Source: DATKNA01 sp035541595 | GTDB taxonomy: Bacteria; Actinomycetota; Actinomycetes; Actinomycetales; Kineosporiaceae | Direction: 5' to 3' | Length of the DNA: 5,959 bases | NCBI GenBank assembly: GCA_035541595.1 | Contig: DATKNA010000408.1 | Coordinates: 1-5,959 of the forward strand | Shown: positions 1 through 5,857 of the stretch, piece by piece | Position numbering within the stretch: position 1 is the stretch's first letter | Layout of the letters: the number at the start of each line of letters is the position of its first letter | Position numbers and translations under genes: made by a program | Notes under the pieces: generated by a model | The model's database searches: none | What the model was told of the DNA's origin: nothing | The model's input: only the letters and a program-made list of their open reading frames with translations

Positions 1-608
1 TCGAGCTCGCGCACGCTGACCTGTGCCGCCAGGTGCGACCCGTCCCGCAGCTCCGACGCGGCGAGGTCCTCGACGATGTCGGGCCGCATCCTGGCGTAGC
101 GGGCGCGGATCCCCGCGAGCGCCGCCAGGCCGGGCAGGTCGTCGGCGACGGGGCCGGGCCACCGCGCCAGCGCGCGGCGCAGCGCCGTCGCGGCGCCCGC
201 GCCGTCTCCGGTCGCGGCCGCCGACCGGCCCGCCGCAACGGCCTCCTCGACCGCGTCGAGGTCGGTCACCAGCCCGGGCCCCGCCAGCCGGACGCCGGCG
301 GCGGTCTGCGTGAGGTACGACGCGGCCGGGCCGAGGACGTCGGCGAGTCGCGCGAGGTGCACCTGGACCTGCTGCGCGGGCTCGCCGTCGGCGCCCTCCC
401 CGCCGAGCTGAGCCAGGACATCCGCGAGCGTGTCGACCGGGACGGCCGCTCCGCGGGCGCAGCCCAGTGACGCGAGCAGGCCGCGCAGCAGCGGGCCGAG
501 CGGCGTCCGGTCGACGCCGTCCACCTCGAGGCGGACCGGACCGAGGAGACGCACCAGCACGGCCGGAAGCGGGCCCACGCGCGGCGCCGTCGGGTCCAGA
601 GCAGTCAC
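1..608 (-). CDS. SARP/BTAD-type (AfsR-like) transcriptional regulator, N-terminal part, cut by left window edge
   Basis: I translated this frame by hand from a GTG at 608-606 and it stays open to the edge (202 residues). A GAAGGA ribosome binding site at 616-621 sits 7 nt before the GTG. Residues about 18-110 match the winged-helix DNA-binding domain of SARP regulators: an LLGPVRLEVDG strand, a VPVDTLADVL helix, the probable recognition helix VQVHLARLADVLG, and a TAAGVRLAG hairpin. From about 116 the bacterial transcriptional activation domain (BTAD) begins: DLDAVEEAVAAGRSAA, then ALRRALARWPGPVADDL. Family members activate secondary metabolism or other loci by binding direct repeats near the -35 box. 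The usual LWG motif after the second helix is replaced by LAQLGG plus extra residues, so DNA binding may differ. Whether the protein ends after BTAD or continues into an NB-ARC ATPase cannot be seen. It follows the deacetylase gene on the same strand after a 121-bp gap. Family call is confident; target unknown. Confidence 0.82.
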   Translation of the reverse strand, partial: MTALDPTAPRVGPLPAVLVRLLGPVRLEVDGVDRTPLGPLLRGLLASLGCARGAAVPVDTLADVLAQLGGEGADGEPAQQVQVHLARLADVLGPAASYLTQTAAGVRLAGPGLVTDLDAVEEAVAAGRSAAATGDGAGAATALRRALARWPGPVADDLPGLAALAGIRARYARMRPDIVEDLAASELRDGSHLAAQVSVREL

Positions 609-729
609 GTGGCCATCCTTCGCAGGAGTGTCGGAAGGCCCCCCGGTGCCGTCATCAGCATCCTGTGTGCGCCCGTATGCGCTGCGCAACCAACGCGTGA
701 CCCTTTGGACCGAACGGCCGGGGCGGTGA
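609..729 (-). promoter_or_regulatory. Upstream region of the SARP gene
   Basis: These 121 bp lie between the deacetylase stop and the regulator start and carry the GAAGGA ribosome binding site (616-621). They contain a short inverted repeat, TGCGC-T-GCGCA at 678-688. I could not find a convincing -35/-10 pair. The regulator could have its own promoter here or be read through from the deacetylase gene. Overlapping the ribosome binding site and start is a three-codon ATG...TGA reading frame (615-604, minus); it is probably chance. Confidence 0.3.
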
Positions 730-1563
730 TCACGCACCGGTGCCCGGCGACATCAGGGAGGCGAAGACGTCGTCCAGCAACGGGTGCCCGGGGGCGCGCC
801 CGCGCTCGATGAACCACTCGTTCCCCAGCACCCGCCGGAACAGGGGCTGCGGCAGGCGGAGCAGAGCGGCCAGCGTGCGGTCGCCGCTGTCCGCGGTCGC
901 CTGGCTGGCGTGTGCCGCCATCGAGGCCCGCTTGCGGTCGGCATAGCGGCGGACGTCGACCTTGTGGGTCAGCACGGCACGAGGAGCATAGGCCCGCCCG
1001 AAGGCCGTGCGGTCGAATTCCGGCGGAAAGCGGTAGACCAGCGACGCCAGCCGGACGGCCCTGCGCAGCAGGTCCCGGTCGACGGTGGCCTCGAGCACGA
1101 CCGGGGTCCCGGCGATCTCGGCGGCGCGGGCGGCGACGTGGTGGACCTGGACATGGTCCGGGTGCCCGTAGCCGCCGGACCTGTCGTAGCTGGTGAGCAC
1201 GTCCGCCCGCTCCTCGCGAAGCAGCTCCGCGAGGAGGCCGGCGGCCTTCTCGACGTCCGCCCGGGCGAACGCCTCGCTCCCGTCGGCCGGTACCGCACGG
1301 CCGTCGAGCCCGGAGTCGCCGTAACCGAGGAACGCCACGCGCCGCGCTCCGATCGCCGCCGCCGATCGCTGGAGCTCGGCGCGGCGATGCTCGGCGAGGG
1401 CCTCCGAGCGGCCGAAGGACGACGCCGCCAGCCCGAGCTCTCCGGCCGTCGCGGAGACCAGCACCACCCGGTGGCCCTCGGCGGCGGCGCGGGCGAGGGT
1501 TCCGGCGGTCAGCAGCGCCTCGTCGTCCGGATGCGCGTGGAAGGACACGACGGTGAATGCCAC
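730..1563 (-). CDS. PIG-L/LmbE family zinc-dependent N-deacetylase (MshB-like)
   Basis: This 277-residue protein is a PIG-L superfamily deacetylase, which removes acetyl groups from N-acetylglucosamine-type amino sugars using one zinc ion. The N-terminal strand leads into the hallmark AHPDDE (residues 10-15); by comparison with MshB, His11 and Asp14 bind zinc and Asp13 is the general base. The second signature, SGGYGHPDHVQVHH (129-142), supplies His137 as third zinc ligand and His134 near the oxyanion. There is no signal peptide, so it should be cytoplasmic. Length fits MshB and Mca (about 280-300), but the segment after the first motif lacks the sequence I associate with MshB, so I do not assign mycothiol synthesis. 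The start is GTG at 1563-1561; the Shine-Dalgarno match is poor and the transcript may be leaderless. It is divergent from the GT4 gene, 38 bp away, suggesting that the two act on one glycoconjugate. Family certain, substrate unknown. Confidence 0.9.
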   Translation of the reverse strand: MAFTVVSFHAHPDDEALLTAGTLARAAAEGHRVVLVSATAGELGLAASSFGRSEALAEHRRAELQRSAAAIGARRVAFLGYGDSGLDGRAVPADGSEAFARADVEKAAGLLAELLREERADVLTSYDRSGGYGHPDHVQVHHVAARAAEIAGTPVVLEATVDRDLLRRAVRLASLVYRFPPEFDRTAFGRAYAPRAVLTHKVDVRRYADRKRASMAAHASQATADSGDRTLAALLRLPQPLFRRVLGNEWFIERGRAPGHPLLDDVFASLMSPGTGA

Positions 1564-1601
1564 GACCGGCGATTGTCCCGCACCCCCGTAAGGTCTGTGC
1601 C
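1564..1601. promoter_or_regulatory. Compressed divergent promoter region of deacetylase and glycosyltransferase
   Basis: Only 38 bp separate the two GTG start codons. On the plus strand TAAGGT (1589-1594) fits the actinobacterial TANNNT -10 pattern and ends 7 nt before the GTG at 1602, the spacing of a leaderless transcript; its AAGG could instead serve as a ribosome binding site. On the minus strand GACAAT (1577-1572) ends 8 nt before the GTG at 1563 and matches four of six bases of TATAAT. No good -35 box is seen for either. Promoter use here is inferred. Confidence 0.4.
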
Positions 1602-2735
1602 GTGAGGATCGCGCACGTCTCGGACTGCTACCTGCCCCGCCTGGGGGGGATCGAGACGCAGGTGCACGGTCTCGCCCGCTGGCAGCGGGAGGCCGGATTG
1701 GACGTCGAGGTCGTCACCGCCACCCCCCGCGCGCGCCACGACCGGAGCGCGCGCGAGGTCGTCGACGGCGTCCCGGTCCACCGGGCGACGGTGGACCTGC
1801 CCTACGAGCTCCCCGTCCACCCGCGGCCGGGTCGCGAGGTCCTGCGTGTGGTCCGGGCGGGTGGGTTCGACGTGGTGCACGTGCACCTCGGCGTGGTGGC
1901 CCCGTTCGCGCAGGGCGCATTGCCGGCCCTGGTACGCGCGGGTGTGCCGGCGGTGGTCACCGTGCACTCGCTCTGGGGGCCGGCGACCTCGCTGTTCCGG
2001 GTGGCCGACCTCGTCACCGGCTGGACCCGCTGGCCGGTGGCGTTCACCGCCGTCTCGGACGTCGCCGCGGACCCGGTGCGTGCGGTGCTCCGCGGCCGGG
2101 CGCAGGTCGGCGTCCTACCGAACGGCATCGACGCCGGGAGCTGGCGGCCCGGCTCGCCGCCGCCACCCGACGACGGGGAGCTGGTGCTGGTCGCGGCGAT
2201 GCGGCTGGCCCCGCGCAAGCGGCCGATGCCGCTGCTCGAGGTGCTCCGGCAGGTCCGGCGGCAGGTGCCGGATCGCACCAGGCTGCGCGCCGTCGTCGCG
2301 GGGGAGGGGCCGCAACGCCCGGCGATGGAGCGACACCTGCGCCGACACGGCATGGACTGGGTCGAGCTGCCGGGCCGCCTGGCGCCCGACGCGCTCCGCG
2401 ACCTCTACGGGCGTGCGCACGTCTACGTCGCCCCCGCCGTGCTGGAGTCCTTCGGCATCGCCACGCTCGAGGCGCGCACCGCCGGCCTGCCGGTCGTGGC
2501 GCGGGCCGGGACCGGTGTGGTCGAGTTCGTGCGGAACGGCGTCGAGGGCCTGCTCGCGCACTCCGACGCCGGGCTGACCGACGCGGTCGCGCGGCTGCTG
2601 ACCGATCCCGCGCTGCGCCGTCGGATCTCGGCGCACAACCGGTCGGTGCCGCCGGCGGTGACGTGGGACGAGGTCGTCGCCCGCAGCGTGGCCGCCTACG
2701 AGCGGGCGCTCGGGCTGGTACGGGCGAGGGCATGA
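1602..2735 (+). CDS. GT4 family glycosyltransferase (GT-B fold, MshA/PimB-like)
   Basis: From the GTG at 1602 the protein is 377 residues, normal for retaining GT4 enzymes, which move a sugar from a nucleotide-sugar donor to an acceptor. The N-terminal Rossmann half begins RIAHVSDCYLPRLGGIE, with the glycine-rich GG loop at residues 15-16. VLPNGID (171-177) marks the link to the C-terminal donor-binding half. There, RLAPRKRP (201-208) carries the Arg/Lys expected to hold the donor phosphates, GEGP is at 234-237, and ESFGIATLE (282-290) is the EX7E motif that binds the donor. No transmembrane helix is visible. An in-frame ATG at 1557 would add 15 residues and overlap the divergent gene; I prefer 1602 because homology starts there and TAAGGT lies just upstream. 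The pairing with a PIG-L deacetylase recalls MshA/MshB, but acceptor and donor cannot be read from the sequence. Confidence 0.9.
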   Translation: MRIAHVSDCYLPRLGGIETQVHGLARWQREAGLDVEVVTATPRARHDRSAREVVDGVPVHRATVDLPYELPVHPRPGREVLRVVRAGGFDVVHVHLGVVAPFAQGALPALVRAGVPAVVTVHSLWGPATSLFRVADLVTGWTRWPVAFTAVSDVAADPVRAVLRGRAQVGVLPNGIDAGSWRPGSPPPPDDGELVLVAAMRLAPRKRPMPLLEVLRQVRRQVPDRTRLRAVVAGEGPQRPAMERHLRRHGMDWVELPGRLAPDALRDLYGRAHVYVAPAVLESFGIATLEARTAGLPVVARAGTGVVEFVRNGVEGLLAHSDAGLTDAVARLLTDPALRRRISAHNRSVPPAVTWDEVVARSVAAYERALGLVRARA

Positions 2736-2782
2736 CGGAGCCCGGTGTGGCTCAGCCGCTGACGGACGGGTAGACCAGGACC

Positions 2783-3037
2783 ATGACGGACGGGATCAGG
2801 AACCGGCGGCCGTGGGACGGCGACGAGGTGGCGGGGACGGTGGCACCCGACCCGTCGACGGTCCTGGAGAGCGCGATGGCCACGGGCGAGGACGACGGGA
2901 CGCCGGGTGAGCGCGGCGCGATCGACCCGGACGACCTGACGGCCATCGAGGTGGCGGACGATGCGCCCGATCTGTCCGAGCAGGGCGGGCCCCAGGGCGA
3001 CGGCCTGGAGCCGAGGTTCGTCGAGCCACCCCACTGA
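2783..3037 (+). CDS. Small acidic lysine-free protein of unknown function
   Basis: I do not recognise this 84-residue protein. It has 21 Asp/Glu (13 D, 8 E) against five Arg and no Lys, no Cys, and few large hydrophobic residues, so it should be soluble, very acidic and perhaps largely disordered. The only basic patch is near the N-terminus (IRNRRPW, 5-11). Coding is supported by base use: only about five of its 84 sense codons end in A or T. The start ATG is preceded by AGGA only 2 nt away, too close for a good ribosome binding site; TAGACC at 2771-2776 could be a weak -10 for a leaderless transcript. It lies 47 bp after the glycosyltransferase on the same strand and may share its transcript. 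It converges on the DUF1707 gene with 12 bp between stops. Confidence 0.6.
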   Translation: MTDGIRNRRPWDGDEVAGTVAPDPSTVLESAMATGEDDGTPGERGAIDPDDLTAIEVADDAPDLSEQGGPQGDGLEPRFVEPPH

Positions 3038-3067
3038 CGCCGGCCCCGGTCAGGATCGGCGCCGGCG
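3038..3067. terminator. Possible bidirectional stem-loop between convergent genes
   Basis: CGCCGGC (3038-3044) can pair with GCCGGCG (3061-3067) around a 16-nt loop, directly after the stop of the plus-strand small gene and across the last codons of the minus-strand DUF1707 gene. The position between convergent genes suits a terminator. There is no T-run and the loop is long, and such GC arms arise easily by chance in this DNA, so support is weak. Confidence 0.22.
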
Positions 3068-3487
3068 GTCGCTCCCCCGGTCGGAGCCGTACAGCAGGAT
3101 CGCCACGATGGGGATCGCGAGGAACCAGAGCCAGGTGTGGGTGACGAAGAATAGGAGCAACGCCACCAGCGGGGTCAGCGACATGATCGTGTCTCGGGCC
3201 CGGTCGGGCATCGGGAGCAGCCCCTGGGGTGCCGGCGGCGCCGTCGTCGCGGCGAGAGTGGCAGCGACGGGCGCGGGCCGGGGCTCGGGCAGATCGGCGA
3301 AGAGCGGCGCGATCTCCTCCCAGGTCATGGCCTTCGAGGCACGGACGGACCGATCTTCGTACTCCTCCGGGGTCAGCCGCCCGGCCTGGTAGTGGGCTTG
3401 CAGCGCGGCGACCACGGCATCCCGCTCCGCCGAGCCGATGCGCTGGCCGCCGGCGTCCGATGCCCGGGGATCCCCGCTGTGCGCCAT
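3050..3487 (-). CDS. DUF1707 (SHOCT-like) domain membrane protein
   Basis: This is a 145-residue protein. Residues about 16-68 match the DUF1707 domain common in actinobacteria: RIGSAERDAVVAALQAHYQAGRLTPEEYEDR, then a second helix ending in LFADLP. A Pro/Ala-rich linker (69-95) follows, then a hydrophobic region (about 102-133) that can form two short membrane helices split near THTW (116-119), and a short basic tail (SDRGSDRRRRS). The expected arrangement is a cytosolic DUF1707 head anchored by a C-terminal hairpin. The domain's function is not established; it is thought of as a small helical module for oligomerisation or interaction. The ATG at 3487-3485 has an AGGA-type ribosome binding site 7 nt upstream. 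The 87-residue gene ends 28 bp upstream on the same strand, so the two are probably co-transcribed. Confidence 0.85.
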   Translation of the reverse strand: MAHSGDPRASDAGGQRIGSAERDAVVAALQAHYQAGRLTPEEYEDRSVRASKAMTWEEIAPLFADLPEPRPAPVAATLAATTAPPAPQGLLPMPDRARDTIMSLTPLVALLLFFVTHTWLWFLAIPIVAILLYGSDRGSDRRRRS

Positions 3488-3515
3488 GGCCCCATCCTGC
3501 CCTTTCCGGAGTGAG

Positions 3516-3779
3516 TCACGCGGTGCGGTGGAGCCGGGCCACCTCCTCGTCGTCGGGCTGGGCGGGACGCGGTGCCGGATGCTCGACCAGGGCCAGCACC
3601 CGGGCCGACATGAAGCGGGCGGTGCGGACCGCAGTCCCTCCCCGGGTCACCTCGGTCACCTCGACGATCCCGCGCCCCTGGGTGACCTCGACACGCCTGC
3701 CCGCTCGCGTCGCGGTCACCTCGTACGTGCGGGTGTCACCGCCCGCGTCGATCACGATCTCGACCTTGTCACCCTTCAT
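3516..3779 (-). CDS. Conserved-looking 87-residue orphan protein, beta-rich
   Basis: I cannot assign a family. From the ATG at 3779-3777 the protein has 87 residues. Residues 5-63 alternate hydrophobic and polar residues in short strands separated by turns (VEIVIDAGGDTRTYEVTA, RRVEVTQGRGIVEVTEVT, TAVRTARFMSARVLALVEH), suggesting a small all-beta fold, followed by a Pro-rich acidic tail (68-80). VEVT occurs twice (30-33 and 39-42). There is no signal peptide or membrane segment. AAGG lies 8 nt before the ATG. The frame stays open far upstream, across aroQ in another frame, but that extension is a shadow; an in-frame GTG five codons earlier (3794-3792) is the only close alternative start. The gene lies 28 bp before the DUF1707 gene, so its product may work with that membrane protein. 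Confidence 0.68.
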   Translation of the reverse strand: MKGDKVEIVIDAGGDTRTYEVTATRAGRRVEVTQGRGIVEVTEVTRGGTAVRTARFMSARVLALVEHPAPRPAQPDDEEVARLHRTA

Positions 3780-3979
3780 GGCCGCCGCCTTCACGTGAGC
3801 TTTCGCTCGAGATCGACCCGAATCCCCACTGTACGTCGATCCCCCGACAGGCGCCGCTGCTCGGGGCCGGGCGGCCGGGTGCGCACGGGACTCGCCGTCG
3901 ACGGCGATCGCCCGCGGCGACCGCTGGTCGTGATCATGCGGCTGGGTGAGCAGGCAGCATGTGGGTGGGTGAGCAGGCG
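3780..3979. other. Gene-free 200-bp stretch between aroQ and the 87-residue gene
   Basis: No credible gene lies here. On the minus strand, upstream of the 87-residue gene, a TACAGT hexamer (3833-3828) fits TANNNT and could be a -10 box, though no -35 is clear. GAGC-GAAA-GCTC (3808-3797, minus) would fold in RNA as a 4-bp stem closed by a GNRA-type GAAA tetraloop just before the ribosome binding site. Two overlapping palindromes (3893-3906 and 3903-3912) and a 23-bp tandem repeat (3947-3992) fill the aroQ-proximal end. It probably holds the aroQ transcript end and the promoter of the downstream gene pair. Confidence 0.4.
3893..3912. repeat. Two overlapping perfect palindromes
   Basis: CGCCGTCGACGGCG (3893-3906) is a perfect 14-bp palindrome. 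It shares four bases with a second perfect palindrome, GGCGATCGCC (3903-3912). The position, downstream of aroQ and upstream of the 87-residue gene, would suit either an operator or part of a terminator. No T-run follows on either strand. Confidence 0.55.
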
Positions 3980-3992
3980 TCATGGGGGTGGG
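3947..3992. repeat. Two tandem copies of a 23-bp repeat at the 3' end of aroQ
   Basis: Copy 1 is 3947-3969 and copy 2 is 3970-3992; they match at 20 of 23 positions. Both begin TGAGCAGGC and end GGGTGGG, differing at two bases in the middle and one after CATG. A degenerate partial third copy may precede them (3935-3946, 10 of 12 bases like the end of the unit). Copy 2 holds the aroQ stop codon and its last codons, so the Pro-rich C-terminus of AroQ is encoded by repeat sequence. This looks like a local slippage duplication. Confidence 0.8.
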
Positions 3993-4462
3993 GGAGCGGG
4001 CGAGAGGCCGGCCCGGCGGGCCAGCCCGGCGATCGCCAAGGCGTAGCCGTCGACGCCGAACCCCACGACGATGCCGGCCGCCACGGCGGACAGATACGAC
4101 CGGTGGCGGAAGCCCTCCCGCGCATGCACGTTCGACACGTGCACCTCGACGGTCGGGACGCTCGCGCCGCTGATCGCGTCGCGCAGCGCGATCGACGTGT
4201 GCGTGTAGGCGCCGGCGTTGAGGACGACACCGAGGAGCCTCCCCTCGGCATGGGCCTGCCCGGCCTCCTGCACCCAGCCGACGAGCTGGCCCTCGTGGTT
4301 GCTCTGCCGGGCGTCCACGGCCAGGCCGTACCGGGCGGCCTCGGCGCGGCACAGCGCCTCGACGTCGGCCAGCGTGGTCGAGCCGTAGACCGCCGGCTCT
4401 CGGGTCCCGAGCAGGTTCAGGTTCGGCCCGTTGACGACGAGGACGGCACGGTCGGCGCTCAC
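3980..4462 (-). CDS. aroQ: Type II 3-dehydroquinate dehydratase
   Basis: This enzyme dehydrates 3-dehydroquinate to 3-dehydroshikimate, in the shikimate pathway or, running the same reaction, in quinate breakdown. Type II enzymes are flavodoxin-like and form dodecamers in the cytosol. The motifs are clear, numbered from the preferred start: NGPNLNLLG (11-19), the flexible lid TREPAVYG (20-27) with Arg21 and catalytic Tyr26, QSNHEGQLV (53-61), LNAGAYTHTS (81-90), VEVHVSN (105-111) with Glu106 and catalytic His108, and REGFRHRSYLS (115-125). I prefer the GTG at 4462-4460 (160 residues) because AAAGGG lies 8 nt upstream; a GTG at 4471 would overlap that site. Family members are about 145-150 long; the extra length is the C-terminal LSPAPPPP, encoded in the 23-bp repeat. 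paaK ends 48 bp upstream on the same strand, so co-transcription from the paaK promoter is likely. Confidence 0.95.
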   Translation of the reverse strand: MSADRAVLVVNGPNLNLLGTREPAVYGSTTLADVEALCRAEAARYGLAVDARQSNHEGQLVGWVQEAGQAHAEGRLLGVVLNAGAYTHTSIALRDAISGASVPTVEVHVSNVHAREGFRHRSYLSAVAAGIVVGFGVDGYALAIAGLARRAGLSPAPPPP

Positions 4463-4510
4463 GGGCGTCACCCTTTCACGCCGATCATGGAAGGCGGCGC
4501 CGGGCGGGCG

Positions 4511-5827
4511 TCAGCGGGCGCGACGGTCGACGATCCGGCGCATCTTGCCCACCGATCGCTCGATGGTTCCCGGCTCCTGCGCCTCGACGCGCACGGTCAC
4601 CCCGATCGACGCCTTCACGTGCCGGCGCAGCTCGAGCGCCGCGACGGCGGCGTCCTGCGGCGAGGCCTCCGGGCGGCGCTCGACCGTCACCGTCATCTCG
4701 TCGAGCGGGCCCTGGCGGGTCAGCACGCACTGGAAGTGGGGCGATAGCTCCGGGGTCCGCAGGATGAGCTCCTCGATCTGGGTCGGGAACAGGTTCACCC
4801 CGCGCAGGATGATCATGTCGTCCGTGCGTCCGGTGACCTTCTCCATCCGGCGCATGGTCCTGGCCGTCCCCGGGAGCAGCCGGGTGAGATCCCGGGTGCG
4901 GTACCGGACGACGGGCATCGCCTCCTTCGTCAGCGACGTGAGGACCAGCTCGCCCGGCTCGCCATCCGGCAGGACCTGCTCCGAGATCGGGTCGATGATC
5001 TCCGGATAGAAGTGGTCCTCCCAGACGTGCAGGCCGTCCTTGGTCTCCACGCACTCGTTCGCCACGCCCGGGCCGATCACCTCGGACAGCCCGTAGATGT
5101 CGACCGCATGCATGTCGAGCCGCTGCTCCAGCTCCCGGCGCAGGTCGTCGGTCCACGGCTCCGCGCCGAAGATGCCCACCTTGAGCGACGTCCCGCGCGG
5201 GTCGATCCCCTGCCGCTCCATCTCGTCCAGGAGCGCGAGCATGTACGACGGCGTCACCATGATCACGTCTGGCTGGAAGTCGCGGATGAGCATGACCTGC
5301 CGCTCGGTCATGCCGCCGGAGACAGGGACGACGGTGCAACCGAGCGCCTCGGCCCCGTAGTGCGCCCCCAGGCCGCCGGTGAACAGGCCGTATCCGTACG
5401 CGACGTGGACGACGTCTCCCGGCCTGCCGCCCGACGCCCGGATCGAGCGGGCCATGACGCGGGACCAGGTCTCGATGTCGTGCTTCGTGTACCCCACCAC
5501 GGTGGGGCGGCCGGTCGTGCCCGACGATGCGTGCACCCGGACGACCTGGTCCCGGGGCACTGCGAACATCCCGAACGGGTAGTGGTCGCGCAGGTCCTGC
5601 TTGGTCGTGAACGGGAACTTCGCCAGGTCGTCCAGGGAACGGCAGTCCTCGGGGTGCACTCCCGCCGTCTCGAAGGCCCGGCGGTAGTGCGGGACCTTCT
5701 GGTACGCGTGCCGCAGCGAGCGGCGCAGCCGGTCGAGCTGCAGGGCGACGAGCTCGTCCCGGGAGGCGGTCTCGATCGGCTCGAGGCTCTCGCGGGACGG
5801 GGTGAGGTCCAGCACGCGCCCTCCCAT
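4511..5827 (-). CDS. paaK: Phenylacetate-CoA ligase (ANL superfamily)
   Basis: PaaK joins phenylacetate to coenzyme A with ATP, through an acyl-adenylate, feeding the PaaABCDE ring-epoxidation pathway. The 438-residue length fits the family (about 430-440). Domains in order: an N-terminal helical region typical of PaaK (RDELVALQLDRLRRSLRHAY, 23-42), the ATP P-loop SSGTTGRPT (101-109), the aryl-pocket segment GYGLFTGGLGAHYGAEALG (145-163), GAEPW (221-225), YGLSE (245-249), RYRTRD (308-313), the hinge GRTDDMIILRG (333-343), and the C-terminal subdomain with GKMRRIVD (427-434), whose Lys428 should catalyse adenylation. The ATG at 5827 lacks a good ribosome binding site. An in-frame GTG at 5815-5813 has GGAGGG only 3 nt before it, so the start is uncertain by four residues. 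Related aryl acids cannot be excluded as substrates. Just upstream are a TTGACA -35 box and a PaaR-like operator. Confidence 0.95.
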   Translation of the reverse strand: MGGRVLDLTPSRESLEPIETASRDELVALQLDRLRRSLRHAYQKVPHYRRAFETAGVHPEDCRSLDDLAKFPFTTKQDLRDHYPFGMFAVPRDQVVRVHASSGTTGRPTVVGYTKHDIETWSRVMARSIRASGGRPGDVVHVAYGYGLFTGGLGAHYGAEALGCTVVPVSGGMTERQVMLIRDFQPDVIMVTPSYMLALLDEMERQGIDPRGTSLKVGIFGAEPWTDDLRRELEQRLDMHAVDIYGLSEVIGPGVANECVETKDGLHVWEDHFYPEIIDPISEQVLPDGEPGELVLTSLTKEAMPVVRYRTRDLTRLLPGTARTMRRMEKVTGRTDDMIILRGVNLFPTQIEELILRTPELSPHFQCVLTRQGPLDEMTVTVERRPEASPQDAAVAALELRRHVKASIGVTVRVEAQEPGTIERSVGKMRRIVDRRAR

Positions 5828-5857
5828 GGGCTCGCGGCCCGTCCGGCGGGTTGTTCC

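Noticed and set aside
33..470. Plus-strand open frame at the left edge
   Set aside because: The minus strand encodes a clear SARP/BTAD protein over the same bases; the plus-strand translation is low-complexity.
604..615. Three-codon ATG-GCC-ACG-TGA frame overlapping the SARP start as a leader peptide
   Set aside because: Too short to judge, and the ATG sits inside the spacer of the SARP ribosome binding site, so it is most likely chance.
709..716. ACCGAACG, a half-site of the paaK operator, upstream of the SARP gene
   Set aside because: The second half is missing (GCCG instead of TTCGG), and an 8-base match in GC-rich DNA is expected by chance.
734..743. GCACCGGTGC palindrome near the deacetylase stop
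   Set aside because: It lies in the last codons of the deacetylase and is short; palindromes of this size are common at this GC content.
784..1605. Long plus-strand open frame opposite the deacetylase (273 codons)
   Set aside because: It is an antisense shadow of a GC-rich gene with clear catalytic motifs on the minus strand; its translation is low-complexity and shows no domain.
2738..2753. GAGCC-CGGTGT-GGCTC hairpin after the glycosyltransferase stop as a terminator
   Set aside because: A 5-bp stem with no T-run is too weak, and the next gene starts on the same strand 30 bp later.
3516..4352. Minus-strand open frame running through aroQ into the 87-residue gene, suggesting a 278-residue protein
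   Set aside because: The upstream part is aroQ read in the wrong frame and is Arg/Pro-rich; the plausible coding part starts at 3779 with its own ribosome binding site.
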